Shown: positions 52,930-55,209 of the stretch, in pieces
How the letters are laid out: each line of letters begins with the position of its first letter
How positions within the stretch are numbered: position 1 is the first letter of the stretch
Assembly (NCBI GenBank): GCA_045661205.1
Contig: JAZRFE010000046.1
Coordinates: 1 to 55,209 of the forward strand
Length of the DNA stretch: 55,209 bases
From: HGM04593 sp045661205
GTDB lineage: Bacteria > Bacteroidota > Bacteroidia > Bacteroidales > Bacteroidaceae
Direction: 5' to 3'
Position numbers and translations under genes: made by a program
The notes under the pieces: generated by a model
Databases searched by the model: none
Seen by the model: the letters and a program-made list of their open reading frames with translations, nothing else
What the model was told of the DNA's origin: nothing

Positions 52930-53217
52930 ATGGAAGAGGGCTACGTGGGAATAAACTTATTGGTAAACGGCATATCATATCCCCTTGTCGTAAGACGCGA
53001 AGAGGAACCATATTACCGACAAGCAGCACGTTTGATAAACGAAAAGTTGCTAAAATACAAAGATACATTCGCAACGGAAAGCAGCGAGAAACTGATGGCA
53101 ATGGTTGCAATAGATATAGCATTCAGACGCATGAAGGAGACCGACCTGTCGGGCACTTCGCGCATATCAGGCAGACTGCTCGAACTTGCAGAACTTATCG
53201 ACAACACCATAGAATAA
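52930..53217 (+). CDS. zapA: Cell division protein ZapA
   Basis: Cytoplasmic FtsZ-binding protein of 95 residues that bundles FtsZ filaments at the division site. The N-terminal part is a ZapA globular domain (GINLLVNGISYPLVVRREEE, YRQAARLINEKLLKYKDTFA); the rest is a helix (EKLMAMVAIDIAFRRMKETD, LLELAELIDNTIE) for tetramer formation. Second gene of the pair with the coiled-coil protein; a complex hairpin and rny follow. Confidence 0.92.
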   Translation: MEEGYVGINLLVNGISYPLVVRREEEPYYRQAARLINEKLLKYKDTFATESSEKLMAMVAIDIAFRRMKETDLSGTSRISGRLLELAELIDNTIE

Positions 53218-53247
53218 GTAACATACACCATAGTTACTCACCGATTC

Positions 53248-53299
53248 ACGCATACCTATCGTTCACGGCACTGCCGTTGACGAAAGGAGTGCGTTTTTT
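53248..53299 (+). terminator. Regular four-helix hairpin between zapA and rny
   Basis: Hairpin of 47 nt followed by T6. Four helices of 5, 3, 3 and 5 bp (ACGCA/TGCGT, CCT/AGG, CGT/ACG, ACGGC/GCCGT) are separated by three symmetric 2x2 internal loops, with a 3-nt terminal loop (ACT). A T-run follows, so termination is the plain reading. The symmetry is unlike the other terminators in the window, and zapA is where 6S RNA genes lie in many bacteria, so it could also be the end of a small RNA. Confidence 0.7.
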
Positions 53300-53348
53300 A
53301 TTTATATAGACTATTGAAACTTAATTTATTAACATAACAAAAAACATT

Positions 53349-54893
53349 ATGGATACAACCACATTGATAATCATTACTGCACTCGCAGCCCTGATAATTG
53401 GCGGCGTTGTACAGTATCTGATTTTCCGATACGGCCTAAAGACAAAATACAATCGTATTTTGGAGGAGGCAGAGAAAGAGTCAGAAAGAATGAAAAAGAA
53501 CAAGCTGCTCGAAGTGAAAGAGAAATTCCTCAACAAGAAGGCTGAGCTTGAGAAAGAGGTTTCACAAAGAAACCACAAGTTGCAGCAGGCCGAGAACCAC
53601 ATCAAGCAGCGCGAGATGCACGTAAACCAGCGCAACGAAGAGTTGCAGCGTCGCAAAGCCGAGGTTGACAAATTCAAAGCCAACGTCGATGCACAGCTCG
53701 CAACAATAGAGCGCAAGAAAGAGGAACTTGACAGACTTCACGCACAGGAGCGCGAAAAGCTCGAAGCCATCAGCGGACTCTCGGCCGAGGAGGCAAAGAA
53801 CACACTCATCGAGTCGCTCAAAGAGGAGGCAAAGACCGAAGCAGCATCATACATCAACGACATTATGGACGATGCCAAACTGAATGCCACCAAAGAGGCC
53901 AAGAAGATTGTTATACAGACCATACAGCGCGTCGCAACCGAGACTGCTATTGAAAACTCTGTAACAGTATTCCACATAGAGAACGACGAAATGAAAGGTC
54001 GCATCATTGGCCGCGAAGGTCGTAATATCCGCGCCCTCGAAGCAGCAACAGGAGTGGAAATTGTGGTAGACGACACCCCCGAAGCTATCGTACTGAGTGC
54101 CTTCGACCCCGTTCGTCGCGAGATTGCACGTCTGGCACTGCACCAGCTTGTTGCCGACGGCCGCATACACCCCGCACGCATCGAAGAGGTCGTTGCAAAG
54201 GTGAAAAAACAGATTGACGAGGAGATTATCGAGACGGGCAAACGCACCACTATCGACCTGGGTATTCATGGCCTGCACCCCGAGCTTGTACGTATCATTG
54301 GCAAGATGAAATACCGTTCTTCATACGGTCAGAACCTGTTGCAGCACGCACGCGAAACAGCCAACTTGTGCGCTGTGATGGCAGCAGAGCTGGGCCTGAA
54401 CCCCAAGAAAGCGAAACGCGCCGGACTCTTGCACGATATTGGTAAAGTGCCCGACGAAGAGACCGAATTGCCACACGCAGAGTATGGTATGAAGATTGCC
54501 GAGAAATATAAGGAGAAACCCGACATCTGCAATGCCATCGGTGCTCACCACGACGAGATAGAAATGAACAGCCTCATCGCCCCCATCGTACAGGTGTGCG
54601 ACGCAATCTCGGGAGCACGTCCCGGTGCACGTCGCGAAATCGTCGAGGCCTACATAAAACGTCTGCACGACCTTGAGCAGCTTGCAATGTCATACCCCGG
54701 CGTCACAAAGACCTACGCTATACAGGCGGGTCGCGAGTTGCGCGTAATCGTGGGTGCCGACAAGATTGACGACAAGCAGACAGAGCTTCTCTCGGGAGAA
54801 ATCGCAAAGAAAATTCAGGACGAGATGACCTATCCCGGACAGGTGAAAATTACTGTAATACGCGAGACACGAGCAGTAAATTATGCACGATAA
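53349..54893 (+). CDS. rny: Ribonuclease Y
   Basis: Membrane-anchored endoribonuclease of 514 residues that starts mRNA decay. N-terminal anchor (LIIITALAALIIGGVVQYLI, residues 5-25), a long Lys/Glu-rich coiled coil (30-200), a KH domain (about 205-270: HIENDEMKGRIIGREGRNIR, VEIVVDDTPEAIVLSAFDPV) and an HD domain (about 330-420) with RAGLLHDIGKVPDEE carrying the catalytic His-Asp pair. The C-terminal domain follows to residue 514. All parts are intact and full length. Confidence 0.97.
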   Translation: MDTTTLIIITALAALIIGGVVQYLIFRYGLKTKYNRILEEAEKESERMKKNKLLEVKEKFLNKKAELEKEVSQRNHKLQQAENHIKQREMHVNQRNEELQRRKAEVDKFKANVDAQLATIERKKEELDRLHAQEREKLEAISGLSAEEAKNTLIESLKEEAKTEAASYINDIMDDAKLNATKEAKKIVIQTIQRVATETAIENSVTVFHIENDEMKGRIIGREGRNIRALEAATGVEIVVDDTPEAIVLSAFDPVRREIARLALHQLVADGRIHPARIEEVVAKVKKQIDEEIIETGKRTTIDLGIHGLHPELVRIIGKMKYRSSYGQNLLQHARETANLCAVMAAELGLNPKKAKRAGLLHDIGKVPDEETELPHAEYGMKIAEKYKEKPDICNAIGAHHDEIEMNSLIAPIVQVCDAISGARPGARREIVEAYIKRLHDLEQLAMSYPGVTKTYAIQAGRELRVIVGADKIDDKQTELLSGEIAKKIQDEMTYPGQVKITVIRETRAVNYAR

Positions 54894-54925
54894 AAGTTCA
54901 AAGTGTACAAAAAAAGCATAAAAAA

Positions 54926-54957
54926 CTTGCATTTTTGAACAAAAACCACCAACTTTG
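54926..54957 (+). promoter_or_regulatory. Promoter of ssrA
   Basis: -33 CTTG (54926-54929), 20-nt spacer, -7 CAACTTTG (54950-54957; first base off consensus). It lies about 30 bp before the mature tmRNA 5' end. Confidence 0.55.
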
Positions 54958-54980
54958 TAGTCCTCCCACAAAGAGGACTA
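54958..54980 (+). other. Hairpin in the 5' leader of pre-tmRNA
   Basis: Perfect 8-bp stem (TAGTCCTC / GAGGACTA) with a 7-nt loop, starting just after the -7 box and ending 8 bases before the mature tmRNA. It may mark the 5' processing site or end read-through from rny. Confidence 0.5.
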
Positions 54981-54988
54981 CACTTTTC

Positions 54989-55209
54989 GGGGCTGTTTGG
55001 TTTTGACAGCGGGCAGAAAAGGTATGTAAGCATGCAGTGCGTCGTCAGTCGGCACTATAATCTCGGCGGACAAAAATTATCTGGCGAAAATTCTTATGCT
55101 CTCGCTGCTTAATCGAAGTATAGTAGATTAGCTTTATTCCGACACCAGGTGTTGGAACGAGACATCACCCGGACGCAGTTGTTCCGAGGCAATCCGACAA
55201 GGTGGTGCA
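54989..55209 (+). ncRNA. ssrA: tmRNA (5' part, cut by the window end)
   Basis: The RNA rescues stalled ribosomes and tags their products for proteolysis. The 5' end GGGGCTGTTTGGTTTTGACA is the classical start of the tRNA-like domain. The resume codon is GGC at 55083, and the tag frame 55083-55109 reads GENSYALAA followed by TAA at 55110-55112. The tag ends in LAA, the ClpXP-type degron. About 220 nt are present; the 3' half with the T arm and acceptor strand lies beyond the window. Confidence 0.95.

Noticed and set aside
53218..53348. Full 6S RNA gene between zapA and rny
   Set aside because: The gap is 131 bp, shorter than a usual 6S RNA (about 180-200 nt), and it holds only one 47-nt hairpin with a T-run. 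I kept it as a hairpin/terminator and a finding.

Overview
The window is ordinary chromosomal DNA from a member of the order Bacteroidales (Bacteroidota), probably a gut commensal. I cannot assign a family with confidence. The evidence is: Bacteroidetes-type promoters (-33 TTTG, about 20 nt spacer, -7 TAnnTTTG) before many genes; few Shine-Dalgarno sites; families restricted to or typical of the phylum (DUF5723, DUF5686, DUF4270, DUF3078, DUF4295, a serine palmitoyltransferase for sphingolipids); and a tmRNA tag ending in YALAA. No phage, insertion sequence, integrase or CRISPR array is visible.

Layout. 1-234: left edge with two hairpins and the terminator of the first operon. 235-4822 (-): operon of 5'-nucleotidase, nitroreductase, MntP and a GH95 fucosidase. 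4982-5605 (+): HAD hydrolase. 5668-8917 (-): a large lipoprotein followed by a DUF5723 outer membrane protein. 9169-9420 (+): small TSCPD protein. 9482-13316 (-): NrnA-type phosphoesterase, ComEC, Rpe. 13421-13702: tRNA-Pro with a 124-bp tandem duplication that left a 3'-half tRNA remnant. 13725-14912 (-): serine palmitoyltransferase. 15118-17600 (-): TsaD and PncC, then a ribosomal cluster L28-L33-DUF4295-L34. 17690-21111 (+): GNAT/FemAB-like protein and an orphan TonB-dependent receptor. 21274-23875 (+): methylmalonyl-CoA epimerase plus three decarboxylase/carboxylase subunits, without the membrane beta subunit. 23942-25156 (-): panC-panD.

25469-32348: glycogen-related region with a GT5-type half protein coupled to a DUF4270 lipoprotein (+), facing a debranching enzyme, GT4 and GH57 operon (-). 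32492-37376 (-): DUF5686, KdsA, lipid kinase, MiaA. 37586-41822 (+): Crp-family regulator, tRNA-Arg, UbiA prenyltransferase with a CPBP protease, and the IlvA-RidA pair. 41892-43941 (-): PadR with a PspC-domain protein. 44127-49039: GadC-like transporter (+) facing DUF3078 and a cation/proton antiporter (-). 49279-54893 (+): YidC, a conserved unknown, a DNA glycosylase, a coiled-coil protein, ZapA and RNase Y. 54989 to the end: the first part of tmRNA.

The genes serve mainly core functions: translation and its quality control (L28/L33/L34, TsaD, MiaA, tmRNA), envelope building (KdsA, sphingolipids, YidC, outer membrane proteins), glycogen turnover, propionate metabolism, CoA precursor synthesis and division (ZapA). 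Convergent gene pairs are usually separated by near-perfect 12-22 bp palindromes acting as two-way terminators. I did not find a clear new defence or mobile system. The most unusual items are the tRNA-Pro duplication, a regular four-helix hairpin between zapA and rny, the decarboxylase cluster lacking its membrane subunit, and a GT5 half-enzyme translationally coupled to a lipoprotein.
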